Shown here in pieces: positions 16,657 through 25,345 of a stretch of 64,000 bases of DNA. The DNA comes from Poriferisodalis sp965231925 (lineage in GTDB: Bacteria > Actinomycetota > Acidimicrobiia > Acidimicrobiales > Poriferisodalaceae): contig OZ246894.1 of assembly GCA_965231925.1 (NCBI GenBank), positions 3,906,001-3,970,000 on the forward strand, given 5' to 3'. The notes under the pieces were generated by a model. That model was not told where the DNA came from and ran no database searches. It saw nothing but the letters and a program-made list of their open reading frames with translations. Numbering within the stretch: position 1 is the first letter of the stretch; the number at the start of each line of letters is the position of its first letter. The position numbers were made by a program, and so were the translations under genes.

Positions 16657-17933
16657 CAGATGACCCCTTCGGCTTCGAGCTCGGCAATCTCGTCGTCGCT
16701 GCGTCCGAGCACGTCGCCGAACACGTACTGGTTGTCCTCGCCCAGACATGCGGCACCGCGCCCGATCGCCCAGTCGGTCTCCGACAGCCGGACGGGGAGG
16801 CCCTCGACCCGGGTGTCGCCCACCGCACTGTGGGGCACGGTGACCCACAGGCCCCAGTCCTCGGTTCGGGGATCGCCGTCGATGCGCTCGCTGGGGCGCA
16901 GCACCGGTGCAGCGGGCACACCCGCCTCGACGAGCCGGCGCCTCACCGTGTGCTTGTCGTGCTTCGCAGTCCACCCGCCGACCAGTCGCTCCAGCTCGTC
17001 TTCGTGCGCCAAGCGACCGGCAAGACGCTGCCAGCGCTCGTCGCCGGCCCAGGGTTCGCCGACCTCATCTGCGAAGCGCTGCCAGTCGTCGTCGCCACGG
17101 ACTGCAATCGCAACCCAGTCGTCGTCGCCCTCGCAGGCGAAGATGCCGTGCGGCGCCATCGCCGGAGATTGCGACCGGTTGCTGTTGGGCATGCCGTTGC
17201 GCCGGGCCGGGCGGCTGTTGACGGTGAAGTCGAGCGAGGCGGCGCCGTGCAGCGTCCCGGCTGCCTCGATGCAGGCGAGGTCCACCCACTGGCCTTCGCC
17301 GGTCCGCTTGCGGTGATACAGCGCCATCAGGATGGCGATCGCCATGTAATACGCGCCCGTGTGGTCCATGAACGAGTAGCCCCACCCCGCCGGGGGCAGA
17401 TCGGGCAGCCCCGACTGGAAGGTCAGGCCGGACACGGCCTGCGCGATCGGGCCCCACGACCGGAAGCTCGCGTAGGGACCGTCGGCTCCGAAGCCGCAGT
17501 TCGACACATAGACAATGTCGGTCTTGATCCGCTGCAGCGCCTCGTAACCGAATCCGAGACGCTCCATCACGCCGGCTGCGAAGTTCTCGGTGACCGCGTC
17601 GCTGACAGCGACCAAGTCGCGCAGCAGCTCCTTCGCCCGGTCGTCCCGCAGGTTGAGCGTGATCCCGAGCTTGCCCGCGTTGTGATTGTTGAACGAGCCG
17701 CCGGCTTCGATGCCGCGGTGCTCGCCCACGAACGGCTGGGTGCCCCGCAGGATGTCCCAGCGGCCCTGCCGGACCGGGTCTTCGATGCGGATCACCTCCG
17801 CGCCGAGAGCCGCCAGGATCTTGGTGGCGCCAGCGCCCGCAAGCTGTCCGGTGAAATCACAGACGCGGATGCCGGCAAGTGCGCCCGGCTCGGGCTTCGG
17901 CCACACCGGCGAACGGTGATCCGGCCCGATCAC
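16656..17933 (-). CDS. CaiB/BaiF CoA-transferase family protein B
   Basis: 425 residues of family III CoA-transferase: GIRVCDFTGQLAGAGATKIL, GAEVIRIEDP, FNNHNAGKLGITLNL, then VSNCGFGADGPYA and the GYSFMDHTGAYYM segment near the expected catalytic-Asp region. GTG at 17933 overlaps the TGA of the upstream acyltransferase by four bases (GTGA), which fixes this start. Longer frames upstream read as non-family sequence. It sits in the middle of a three-gene operon: acyltransferase, this gene, then CoA-transferase A. Confidence 0.9.
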   Translation of the reverse strand: MIGPDHRSPVWPKPEPGALAGIRVCDFTGQLAGAGATKILAALGAEVIRIEDPVRQGRWDILRGTQPFVGEHRGIEAGGSFNNHNAGKLGITLNLRDDRAKELLRDLVAVSDAVTENFAAGVMERLGFGYEALQRIKTDIVYVSNCGFGADGPYASFRSWGPIAQAVSGLTFQSGLPDLPPAGWGYSFMDHTGAYYMAIAILMALYHRKRTGEGQWVDLACIEAAGTLHGAASLDFTVNSRPARRNGMPNSNRSQSPAMAPHGIFACEGDDDWVAIAVRGDDDWQRFADEVGEPWAGDERWQRLAGRLAHEDELERLVGGWTAKHDKHTVRRRLVEAGVPAAPVLRPSERIDGDPRTEDWGLWVTVPHSAVGDTRVEGLPVRLSETDWAIGRGAACLGEDNQYVFGDVLGRSDDEIAELEAEGVI

Positions 17934-18676
17934 GGCACTAGGTCGCGCATGGGCGTGCGGGCACGGCCGGGTTGGTCTGCCAGCGCTCGTGCGCGCCGCT
18001 GGCAGTCCTCGAGCGCGGCTCGCAGCGTTGCCGTCCACGCTGTCATGTCTGGCCGCCTGGCACGGCCGCCGTCCGGTCCGGTCGGCGCAGCGAGTGGCTC
18101 CCCCACCACGATCGCGACCTGCGTCCGCTTCGGGAACTTCGCGCCGCTGGGCATCGCCTCGCGTGTACCCGCAATGCCTACCGGCAGCACCGGCGCTCCC
18201 GACTTCGCGGCCAGCCATGCAGTTCCGTCGAAGACGGTGCCGATCTCATCGGAGGGCTGGCGGGTGCCTTCCGGGAAGACCAGCATTGCCGCCCCGCCCT
18301 GCAGCAACCCCAGCGCCGCGCGCATCGCGTCGAGGTCGGCCTCGCCGCGGCGCACCGGAAACGTGCCGATCGAGCGCATGAACCAGCCGAGCGGCTTGGG
18401 ATGAAAGAGCTCCTCCTTGCCGAGGTAGCGAACGCGGCGCTGGGTGAGGCCCCCGATGAGCGGGCCGTCGAGGTGGCTGCGGTGAACGGGCGCATAGATC
18501 AACGGGCCGCTCTCCCGCAGGCGCTCCTGACCGGTGGCGCGCAGTCGGTAGATACGAAACAGCAGGATGCGTATGAGCCCGCGTGTTGCCCGCCACGCCG
18601 TCAATCCGGCCAGGCCGTCGTCGGCCAGCAATCCTCCCGGACCGCGCAGCTGCCATCTGCTCACCCGCTTTGCCAC
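17930..18676 (-). CDS. 1-acyl-sn-glycerol-3-phosphate acyltransferase-like protein
   Basis: 248 residues of the PlsC family. The H(X4)D active-site motif is HRSHLD. The acceptor-binding motif region includes FPVRRGEADLDAM, and motif III is FPEGTR. It would move an acyl chain from acyl-CoA or acyl-ACP to a lysophospholipid-type acceptor at the membrane. The start is uncertain: GTG at 18676 or GTG at 18664 both precede the conserved region and neither has a clear ribosome site. Its stop overlaps the start of CoA-transferase B by four bases. It is divergent from the MaoC gene at 18797. Confidence 0.82.
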   Translation of the reverse strand: MAKRVSRWQLRGPGGLLADDGLAGLTAWRATRGLIRILLFRIYRLRATGQERLRESGPLIYAPVHRSHLDGPLIGGLTQRRVRYLGKEELFHPKPLGWFMRSIGTFPVRRGEADLDAMRAALGLLQGGAAMLVFPEGTRQPSDEIGTVFDGTAWLAAKSGAPVLPVGIAGTREAMPSGAKFPKRTQVAIVVGEPLAAPTGPDGGRARRPDMTAWTATLRAALEDCQRRARALADQPGRARTPMRDLVP

Positions 18677-18796
18677 ACGGTGATTCTGGCGTTCCGCGAA
18701 CACATCGCGACGACCGACTTGCGGAATCGGCCAAATGAGCCGCTCGGCGCCCCGTCGCCATCGAACTCGTGCGGGACGTGTCACTACGCTCGGGCC

Positions 18797-19690
18797 ATGC
18801 CAGTACCGACGGACATGGTGGGCGAGACGATCGGGCCCATTACCCACGACGTGGACGAGCGCTGGACGATGGCGTACGCAGCGTCGCTCGGCGACACACA
18901 CGACTGCTACTTCGACACGCTCGCCGATGACGGTGTGGTGGCGCACCCCATGTTTGCGGTGTGCCCGGAGTGGCCCGTGATCGTCGCGGGTCGGGACATC
19001 TCTGATCGCTGGGGCATCACACCCGATGAGGTCCGACGTTCGGTGCACGCGACGCACGACCTGACGGTGCACCGGCTCGTGCGCCCGGGCGACCACTTGT
19101 CGACCAAGGTCACCTACACCGGGGTTGAGCAGCGCAAGCCCGGCACCTTCCAGACCATGCGGATCGACACCGTCGACGCAGACGGCAATCCGGTCGCCAC
19201 GACCTACCAAGGCGGGATGTACCTCAACGTCGAAACGGTCGGTGACAGCAGGCCCGATCTCGATGCCCCTGCCGAGCCCGATTTCGGCTCATTGCCTGAC
19301 GCTCCGATGGCCGAGATTTCGGTGCCCGTCGCGCACGGTGCAGCCCACACCTACACCGAGTGCGCTCGCATCTGGAATCCGATCCACACCGACGCGGCCG
19401 TTGCCGAGAAAGCAGGGCTGCCTGGCATCATCCTGCACGGAACCGCCACCCTGGCACTCGGCGTTTCAGCCGTCGTCGATGCCGTAGCCGGCGGCGACCC
19501 AGCGAGAGTCCGCCGCATCGCCTGCCGATTCCGAGCCATGGTGCTCATGCCGTCGACGATCACGGTGCGCGTCTGGGACACGATCGGGGTGAACGATCAC
19601 GACGGTGCGACCGAAGCGGTGCGCTTCGACGTGCTGAATGCCGAAGGCGGCCCAGCAGTCGACCGCGGGGTCATCCTGCTGAGCGACTGA
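18797..19690 (+). CDS. MaoC-like double hot-dog dehydratase/hydratase
   Basis: 297 residues. An N-terminal FAS1-type dehydratase-like hot dog is followed by a C-terminal MaoC domain with the hydratase signature around RIWNPIHTDAAVAEKAGLPG and GIILHGTATLAL, including the catalytic Asp/His pattern N-x-I-H-x-D. It probably hydrates an enoyl-CoA in beta-oxidation-like catabolism. ATG at 18797 begins MPVPTDMVGETIGP, the normal start of the family. It overlaps the convergent peptidase gene by 20 bases at its 3' end. Confidence 0.88.
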   Translation: MPVPTDMVGETIGPITHDVDERWTMAYAASLGDTHDCYFDTLADDGVVAHPMFAVCPEWPVIVAGRDISDRWGITPDEVRRSVHATHDLTVHRLVRPGDHLSTKVTYTGVEQRKPGTFQTMRIDTVDADGNPVATTYQGGMYLNVETVGDSRPDLDAPAEPDFGSLPDAPMAEISVPVAHGAAHTYTECARIWNPIHTDAAVAEKAGLPGIILHGTATLALGVSAVVDAVAGGDPARVRRIACRFRAMVLMPSTITVRVWDTIGVNDHDGATEAVRFDVLNAEGGPAVDRGVILLSD

Positions 19691-21272
19691 ACGGCGCATC
19701 GCCGAGAGTCGACGGAACCCCGGGGTCATAGAGCCAGTCGTCAAGCAGTTCGACAGCAGCAGTCCCGCCGAGATCGGCGACGATGGCCGTGAACTCAGCT
19801 GTGGTGGTCGTGCCCCCGGCGGCATCGTCGTAGTGACGTCGCAGGATTTCGAAGAACGCCTCATCGCCGACGTGCCGATGCAGTGCGTGCAGCGTCAGCG
19901 TGGCCCGTTGGTACACCGAACTGAAGTCGAACAGCTGCGTGACGCCGATGCTGCCCGGTGGTGCAGCCCTCCCAGCGATTGCTGCTTCGTGCTCTCGTGC
20001 CATCAGGACATCAAGATCTTGACCACCCACCTCCGAGATGTACAGGAAGCTCAGGTAGTGGGCGAATCCTTCGTGCAGCCAGATGTCGCTCCAATCCGCC
20101 GCGGTCACCGAGTTGCCGAACCACTGGTGGGCAAGCTCATGGGCGATGATCTGCGAGCCGAGCGTTTGAACGCTGTGCAGCGAGAGCGTCTGGTTTTCCA
20201 TGGCGAAGCCGAACGACAGCGGCACCACGATCGTGCCGTAGGCATCGAAGGGATACGGACCGAGCAGCCCCTCGAAGTACTCGATCGCTTTGGGCGTAAC
20301 CGACAGCGCGTCCAGCATTGCTTCGCGCTCGATGTCTGACAGATCCGCGGGGATGTAGTCGCGGACGAGCAGGTCGTCGCCGATTTGCTGTTCGTGCCGC
20401 TCGTAGGGACCGATATAGACCGCGGCGAGGTACGTCGCCATCGGGTCATCCATCTGCCACGTGACGGTGCGGCGACCGGCGTCGACTTCCTCAAAGACAA
20501 GCAACCCGTTCGAGGCGGCCGTCAGAGCCTCGGGGACCGTGATGCGGATAGTGAACGTCGCCTTGTCGGTCGGGTGATTATTCGACGGGTACCACGACAT
20601 CGATCCCGACGGTTCGTTGGCAGTGAAGACCAAACCGTTGACAGCGAACCAGCCGATGTCAACGAAGGGGACTCCCGGGTCGTCGATTCGTTCGGGGGTG
20701 CCGGAATAGGACACCTCGACGGAGAATTCGGTGCCAGCGCGAATCGGCGTCGGCAGCTGCACGATCAATTCGGTTCGCTCACGTGCGAAGCGGGCCGGCG
20801 TGCCGTCAACGCTGACCGAACTCACCTCGAGGCCCGACAAGTCGAGATAGATCGTCTCGAGATCGTTGGTTGCGACGGCGTGGACGACGGTGACGCCCTC
20901 GATGGCGTTCATTGTCGGGTCCACGTCGAGCGCGAGGTCGTAGTGGATGACGTCGTACCCGCTGTTGCCCAGCCACGGGTAGAAGCTGTCGCCTGCGCCG
21001 GCGCCCGGCGGCGGCGTTGCGTCCGAGTCGATTTCGGGGACCGTTGGCGCCGCAGTTGTCGTCGTCGCTTCCGGCTCGGCGATCGATGTCGCCGGCGCCG
21101 GCGGTGCCGTCGTCGGCGAGGGCGCCACGGTCGTGGTTGGGACCACGATGGCGGTGGTCGTCGTCGCTGAGGGCAGCGTGGTCCCCGCCCGCTCGGAGTC
21201 CGCAGTGCTGCACGCCGCGGCGCCCAGCGCGATTGTCGCTGCAATCGCTAGTGCGGACGCCAGCCTGCGCAT
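19671..21272 (-). CDS. Secreted M1-family metallopeptidase (lipoprotein)
   Basis: 533 residues. It begins MRRLASALAIAATIALGAAAC, a signal peptide whose lipobox-like end (LGAAAC) predicts a lipid-anchored exported protein, then a low-complexity Thr/Pro/Ala linker. The catalytic zinc site HELAH is near residue 378, with the third ligand Glu 19 residues on in IWLHEGF. It is shorter than PepN-type aminopeptidases because it lacks the long helical C-terminal domain. ATG at 21272 has GAGAGG at about 9 bases; the ATG at 21281 would leave only two bases. Likely role: degrading extracellular peptides. Confidence 0.9.
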   Translation of the reverse strand: MRRLASALAIAATIALGAAACSTADSERAGTTLPSATTTTAIVVPTTTVAPSPTTAPPAPATSIAEPEATTTTAAPTVPEIDSDATPPPGAGAGDSFYPWLGNSGYDVIHYDLALDVDPTMNAIEGVTVVHAVATNDLETIYLDLSGLEVSSVSVDGTPARFARERTELIVQLPTPIRAGTEFSVEVSYSGTPERIDDPGVPFVDIGWFAVNGLVFTANEPSGSMSWYPSNNHPTDKATFTIRITVPEALTAASNGLLVFEEVDAGRRTVTWQMDDPMATYLAAVYIGPYERHEQQIGDDLLVRDYIPADLSDIEREAMLDALSVTPKAIEYFEGLLGPYPFDAYGTIVVPLSFGFAMENQTLSLHSVQTLGSQIIAHELAHQWFGNSVTAADWSDIWLHEGFAHYLSFLYISEVGGQDLDVLMAREHEAAIAGRAAPPGSIGVTQLFDFSSVYQRATLTLHALHRHVGDEAFFEILRRHYDDAAGGTTTTAEFTAIVADLGGTAAVELLDDWLYDPGVPSTLGDAPFSRSAG

Positions 21273-21356
21273 CGGCGTCATCCTCTCAGGCGTTGTACGC
21301 GGTGCGTCGTCACCCTGAATAGTTGCCGGAAACTGGGCGCGCCAGCCCGCTCCCAG

Positions 21357-22034
21357 CTAGCTCAGGTGCTCGGCAAAATGCGCCAGCGTGCGCTGGCGGG
21401 CCAGTGCCGCGGCCTCAGGGTGGAAGCTGGCTCGGGCATCGCAGTTGAAGCCGTGGTCGGCGCCGTCGTAGATATGAACGCCGATGTGGTCCCAGCGCTC
21501 GGCGATGGCGTGCGCGTTCTTGAGCGGGATGCCGTGGTCCTCGGTGCCGAAGTGCAGCAGCAGCGGCGCTTCCGGGCGCTCGTCGAGATGCGGCATGATC
21601 TGCCCGCCGTAGTAGCCGGATGCCGCAGCGATCTTGTCGGCAAGGCGTGCCGAGGCCACGTAGCACATCGAGCCGCCCCAGCAGTAGCCGACGATGCCGA
21701 CCTTGCCGCCCTCGGATGCACAGTCGGCTGCCGCGGAGATGTCGGCCATGACCTGATCGGTGGTGAGGTCGTCAAAGGCGATCTTGCGCCCGACATCGAT
21801 GCCCTCGGCGTCGTAGCCCAGCTCGACCCCGCTGCGGACACGGTCGAACAGCGCCGGCGCCACCGCCAGGTAGCCGTCAGCGGCATACCCGTCGGCGACG
21901 CTGCGGATGTGGTCGTTTACACCGAAGATCTCTTGCACCACCACAACGCCGCCCCTGGGCGTGCCCTCGGGATCGGCCCGGTAGGCGCTGATCGTCGCGC
22001 CGTCAGAACCTGTCAATGTGATCGTCTGTCCCAT
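21357..22034 (-). CDS. Dienelactone hydrolase family protein
   Basis: 225 residues, alpha/beta hydrolase of the dienelactone hydrolase family. The nucleophile elbow GYCWGGSM carries the family's Cys. The late catalytic His lies in YDGADHGFNCD, and an Asp lies in the FGTEDHGIPLK region. The N-terminal IGG-like entry is GVVVVQEIFGVN. It would hydrolyse a lactone or ester, as in aromatic ring-cleavage pathways, but no such pathway genes are adjacent. ATG at 22034. A single-gene unit. Confidence 0.9.
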   Translation of the reverse strand: MGQTITLTGSDGATISAYRADPEGTPRGGVVVVQEIFGVNDHIRSVADGYAADGYLAVAPALFDRVRSGVELGYDAEGIDVGRKIAFDDLTTDQVMADISAAADCASEGGKVGIVGYCWGGSMCYVASARLADKIAAASGYYGGQIMPHLDERPEAPLLLHFGTEDHGIPLKNAHAIAERWDHIGVHIYDGADHGFNCDARASFHPEAAALARQRTLAHFAEHLS

Positions 22035-22396
22035 GGCGCCAATGTCTACCGCACCGACTCGCGATCATCAGCGCTGCGTGTCTGGAAAATCGCAATGCCG
22101 CTCGCACTCACCACAGGAGGATGAGACCCTCGGCGTCGCGCTCGACGAGCGCGGATGATCGAGAAACACCGTCACCGATTGGCGCGAACCAGTTCCGACA
22201 AGGGAGTCCCTCGGCCCGCTCGTTGACGGGCAGCAGCAACCGCGTCTTCGTCGGGTCGCGCCTCGTCGCGAGCATCAAAGTCGGAGAGACAGCCAGCGAG
22301 CCTGAGGCGCGCTCTGATCTCTTCAACTGCACTCGTCGAGAGCGGAGGGTCAGTTGCTGGCTGCGCGCGGGCGCCCCATGGCGTCCGAGAATTTTC
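22035..22396. other. Gene-free spacer, possibly holding a decayed antitoxin
   Basis: No complete gene is visible. On the minus strand about 22172-22340 reads a coherent acidic, helical end (DFDARDEARPDEDAVAAA, GRGTPLSELVRANR) like the tail of a small antitoxin, but no start or partner can be recovered. It may be a remnant. Confidence 0.3.
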
Positions 22397-22412
22397 GATA
22401 TCGTATGATATC
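22397..22412. promoter_or_regulatory. Palindromic operator before vapB
   Basis: GATATC-GTAT-GATATC, 23 bases before the vapB ATG. The internal TATGAT resembles a -10 box, so a VapBC complex bound here would block its own promoter, as is usual in this class. Confidence 0.5.
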
Positions 22413-22434
22413 CCACCGGCACGGAGGCTTGGAC

Positions 22435-22653
22435 ATGACAGACATATTGATACGAGATGTCCCCGAGGACGTCGTTGCAGCGGTGGATGCCAACGCGAGC
22501 AGGGCTGAGCTCTCCCGAGTCGAGTATCTGCGACGGCTGCTCGAGCGCGAGGGCTCTCGCGCTCCCGAGGTAACAGTGGAAGATTTTCGGCGGCTTGCGG
22601 AAACGTGCGTCGACGCACGAGACCCCGAGTTCATTGCCTCCGCATGGCGGTAA
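22435..22653 (+). CDS. vapB: VapB/FitA-type antitoxin
   Basis: 72 residues, beginning MTDILIRDVPEDVVAAVD, the ribbon-helix-helix start of FitA-like antitoxins, with a C-terminal tail (VTVEDFRRLAETC) of the kind that threads into the toxin groove. ATG at 22435 has GGAGG about 8 bases upstream. The last ten bases overlap the start of vapC, so translation is coupled. It should bind both VapC and the palindrome just upstream. Confidence 0.88.
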   Translation: MTDILIRDVPEDVVAAVDANASRAELSRVEYLRRLLEREGSRAPEVTVEDFRRLAETCVDARDPEFIASAWR

Positions 22654-23066
22654 CCGAGTGGCTCATCGACACCTCAGCAGTGGTTCGGTTGGATACCGCA
22701 TCCGAAGCAGGCGAATGGACAACGAGAGTCCAGCGCGGACTCGTTCGCATCGCGACATCAACCAGACTTGAACTCGGCATCTCGGCCCGATCAGCGGAGG
22801 ATCACCGGGACACGCTTGAAGCGCTCCCGGTCAGTGCCATGCCGGTTGAGTACCTGACTCCTGCAGCGGAGGAACGTGCGATTGAGGTTCAACAGGCGCT
22901 AGCGCAAGCTGGCCGTCACCGCGCCCCGTCAATTCCGGACCTGCTGATAGCGGCATCGGCAGAACTCGCCGCTCTTACGATCCTGCATGTCGACAAAGAC
23001 TTCGAACTCATTGCCGAAGTCACCGGCCAGCCCGTCGAACGGCTCGCCTTCGACCCGCCCCAGTGA
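22644..23066 (+). CDS. vapC: VapC-type PIN-domain ribonuclease toxin
   Basis: 140 residues, the normal VapC length. PIN catalytic acids are visible: Asp in WLIDTSAV, Glu in STRLELG, Asp in IPDLLIA, and Asp in HVDKDFE. The ATG at 22644 lies inside the end of vapB. The predicted activity is Mg-dependent cleavage of tRNA or rRNA when free of VapB. Complete and apparently intact. Confidence 0.9.
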   Translation: MAVTEWLIDTSAVVRLDTASEAGEWTTRVQRGLVRIATSTRLELGISARSAEDHRDTLEALPVSAMPVEYLTPAAEERAIEVQQALAQAGRHRAPSIPDLLIAASAELAALTILHVDKDFELIAEVTGQPVERLAFDPPQ

Positions 23067-23132
23067 ATTCACTGCGCCATGGCAGCGCTCAGCGACGGGG
23101 GCAGCTCCAGCGGCAGATCGCTCGGCAAGGAG

Positions 23133-24284
23133 CTACGAAAGGCCCATGAAGCGGCGGGCGTTGGTGTAGACGACCTCGTTGCGCAGGCTGGCCACCTCGT
23201 CGTCGAAGCCTTCGAACGTCTCGTTCAGCTCAGCCAGGGCGCCGGGGAAGGTGCAGTCGTAGTGCGGGTAGTCCGAGCCCCACACGACTGTGTGCGCCAG
23301 TCCCATCGCAGCGACCTGCTCGAACGCCTCGCCCTCGCCGGCCTCCATGGTCACGAAGCACTGCTCGGAGAAGATCTCGGTGGGATCGCGCTTCAGCCGA
23401 GGCACCAGGTGACCCATGGCCTCCTTGTGCTCGTCGAGGCGGTCCAGCCAGTACGGCAGCCAGCCCAGCCCCGACTCGAAGAAGCCCACCCGCAGCATGG
23501 GATGGTCGTCGAGCACGCCGGAGGACACCATCTCCATCACCGATGCCATCTGCTCGAAGGGGTGGCAGACCATGTGGACGTAGAACTGGTTCTCGTATCG
23601 GGTCTTCGCGAAGCTCGGCATGCCAGAGCCGAAGCTGCCGTGGATGCCCACGGTGAGGTCGTGGTGCTCGGCCGCGGACCAGACGCGATCCATTTCGTCG
23701 GAGAACAACTCGAGACCGTGATATCGCTCCGGTCGGAACGTGATGCCGGTCAACCCGGCATTGGCGACCTCTTCGACCACCTCGACTGCCCCGTCGATCG
23801 ACTGCAGCGGACACACGCCCATGCCGAACAGCCGGTTCGGATCCTCCGAGCAGAAGTCGGTCATCCAGCGGTTGTAGGCACGGGCATTCTCGACGGCGAC
23901 GTCTGGGTCGTTGATGTCACCCGAGATCAGCATCAGCGACGGGAACATCAGCGCCGCGTCGAGGCCCTCGTCGTCCATCACCGACAAGCGAGCGGCCGGG
24001 TCGTAGCTGCCGGGCACGATGTCATTCCAGGTGACGTCGGTGCCATAGGCGTCCGGGATGCAGGCCGGCGCGATGCCGTTGCGCAGCCTCTTGCCCTCGA
24101 CGAACATGGCGTCGCTGCCGTCACCCATAATCCGGCACTGCGCGATCAGATCCCGGTACTTGGGATCGGCGTACTCCTCCCACACCGACGTCGGCTCGGC
24201 GATGTGCGCGTCCGCGTCGTACACCGGCACTGTCCCATTCGATGCCAGCGGCCCGAGTCCCTTGCGTGTCTCTGTCATGGCCAT
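23133..24284 (-). CDS. Amidohydrolase family protein (amidohydrolase_2)
   Basis: 383 residues, TIM-barrel amidohydrolase of the ACMSD/decarboxylase-like group. The metal-site start is YDADAHIAEP (D-x-H), a middle His is in LTVGIHGSFGSG, further His in VHMVCHPFEQM, and the late Asp in VVWGSDYPHYD. This group includes nonhydrolytic decarboxylases of aromatic acids and many hydrolases of uncertain role. ATG at 24284 has GGGGAGG at 7 bases. A single-gene unit. Confidence 0.88.
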   Translation of the reverse strand: MAMTETRKGLGPLASNGTVPVYDADAHIAEPTSVWEEYADPKYRDLIAQCRIMGDGSDAMFVEGKRLRNGIAPACIPDAYGTDVTWNDIVPGSYDPAARLSVMDDEGLDAALMFPSLMLISGDINDPDVAVENARAYNRWMTDFCSEDPNRLFGMGVCPLQSIDGAVEVVEEVANAGLTGITFRPERYHGLELFSDEMDRVWSAAEHHDLTVGIHGSFGSGMPSFAKTRYENQFYVHMVCHPFEQMASVMEMVSSGVLDDHPMLRVGFFESGLGWLPYWLDRLDEHKEAMGHLVPRLKRDPTEIFSEQCFVTMEAGEGEAFEQVAAMGLAHTVVWGSDYPHYDCTFPGALAELNETFEGFDDEVASLRNEVVYTNARRFMGLS

Positions 24285-24403
24285 GCCACAGCCTCCCCGT
24301 TACCCCGATGCGTCTATTCTGCCCCACCCCCAGCAGCGGCGCAGCCGGAGAATGCGCGCCCGAGCGTCCACCAAGAGCTCAAGGTGCCCTGAGAAGACCC
24401 GGA

Positions 24404-25186
24404 TCAGTCGGCGTAGAGGACGCGCAGGCCGCGGCTGACGGCCGGGCCGACCACCGTGTTGTGGTTCTCGTTGGGGAAGACGTGCCAGGTCGAGTCGATG
24501 TTGCGGTAGCCGCGAGCCGAGAACTGGTCCCAGAACTTGGCTTGGGGCGAGTACTCGTCGGTCTCGTTCTCTCCCATCGACATGAAGACCTTGACCTTGG
24601 GGTCGGCGCCGGCCTTGGCGTGCTCTTCCTCGAGGCGGAACATGACCTCGTAGTCCCACCACACCGACGGGCTCGCCAGCAGGTAGCGGGCAAACATGTC
24701 GGGCGCGTTGAACAGCACGTGCAGGCCGAACAGCGCCGTGAACGAATGGCCCACGTAGGTGGGTTCGCCGACGTGGTAGCGGCTGTACAGCAGCGGCAGC
24801 ACATCTCCGGCGAGCCATTGTCGGAACGGCTCGGCCTGACCCGTCTCGCCAGGCGGCACCCGGATGCCGGTCATCGGCGGGGCCTCTGCAGGCGTCACCG
24901 TGTAGTCGACGGCACGCAGGTCGAGCATCTCGCGCATGTCGGCGGTGTCGTGTGCGATGCCGGCGACGACACATCGCGGCGTCTCCCGAGACATCGACAG
25001 GATCCGGGTGGTGTCCACGGCGGTGCCGAACGTCCAGGGAGCATCGCAGCAGACCACGAGCGGGTACGGGTTGGTCGCATCGGGCCGGTAGCCCATCGGC
25101 AGCGCTACCCAGAGCTGGTAGGACCGACCGGCGTCGCTCCGATGGAGGATGTGTGTCTCGATGGGCCACGCGCCTGAGTCAGCCAC
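24404..25186 (-). CDS. Alpha/beta hydrolase, esterase D/IroE-like
   Basis: 260 residues from GTG 25186. The nucleophile motif is YVGHSFTALFG (G-H-S-F-T), with the upstream DVLPLLYSRYHV, a SPSVWWD segment and a late His in FPNENHNTVV, as in IroE/Fes-like esterases. A likely carboxylesterase acting on soluble esters. The start is uncertain: an upstream in-frame ATG at 25267 would add 27 residues that overlap an AT-rich promoter-like stretch and look non-native. It stops 119 bases before the amidohydrolase start. Confidence 0.8.
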   Translation of the reverse strand: MADSGAWPIETHILHRSDAGRSYQLWVALPMGYRPDATNPYPLVVCCDAPWTFGTAVDTTRILSMSRETPRCVVAGIAHDTADMREMLDLRAVDYTVTPAEAPPMTGIRVPPGETGQAEPFRQWLAGDVLPLLYSRYHVGEPTYVGHSFTALFGLHVLFNAPDMFARYLLASPSVWWDYEVMFRLEEEHAKAGADPKVKVFMSMGENETDEYSPQAKFWDQFSARGYRNIDSTWHVFPNENHNTVVGPAVSRGLRVLYAD

Positions 25187-25261
25187 GGCGGGGATGCTAT
25201 TGGCGGCGGCTGATTGTCGCCCAGCCGTCGCCGACCAGAATTTGGATAAGCCTCGTCTTGC

Positions 25262-25345
25262 AAGCATATGATGGGCTATATGGCATATAAACTATTATTT
25301 ATAGATGCTTACACACGCCATAGACACTCATCAAGGTGACACACG
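25262..25345 (+). promoter_or_regulatory. AT-rich promoter region of DUF4143 gene 3
   Basis: Contains AAGCATATGATGGGCTATA and, 24 bases on, TATAGATGCTT, an imperfect inverted repeat (AAGCAT/ATGCTT) around strongly AT-rich DNA. It is a likely promoter or operator for the gene at 25346, similar in character to those before the other DUF4143 genes. Confidence 0.45.

Noticed and set aside
16488..18404. A plus-strand open frame of 638 codons opposite the CoA-transferases
   Set aside because: No recognisable domain, while the minus strand shows two full CaiB-family proteins with coupled starts.
22172..22618. A minus-strand frame across the vapB region
   Set aside because: It overlaps vapB, which has a ribosome site, operator and partner. 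Only its far end looks protein-like, and that is recorded as a possible remnant.
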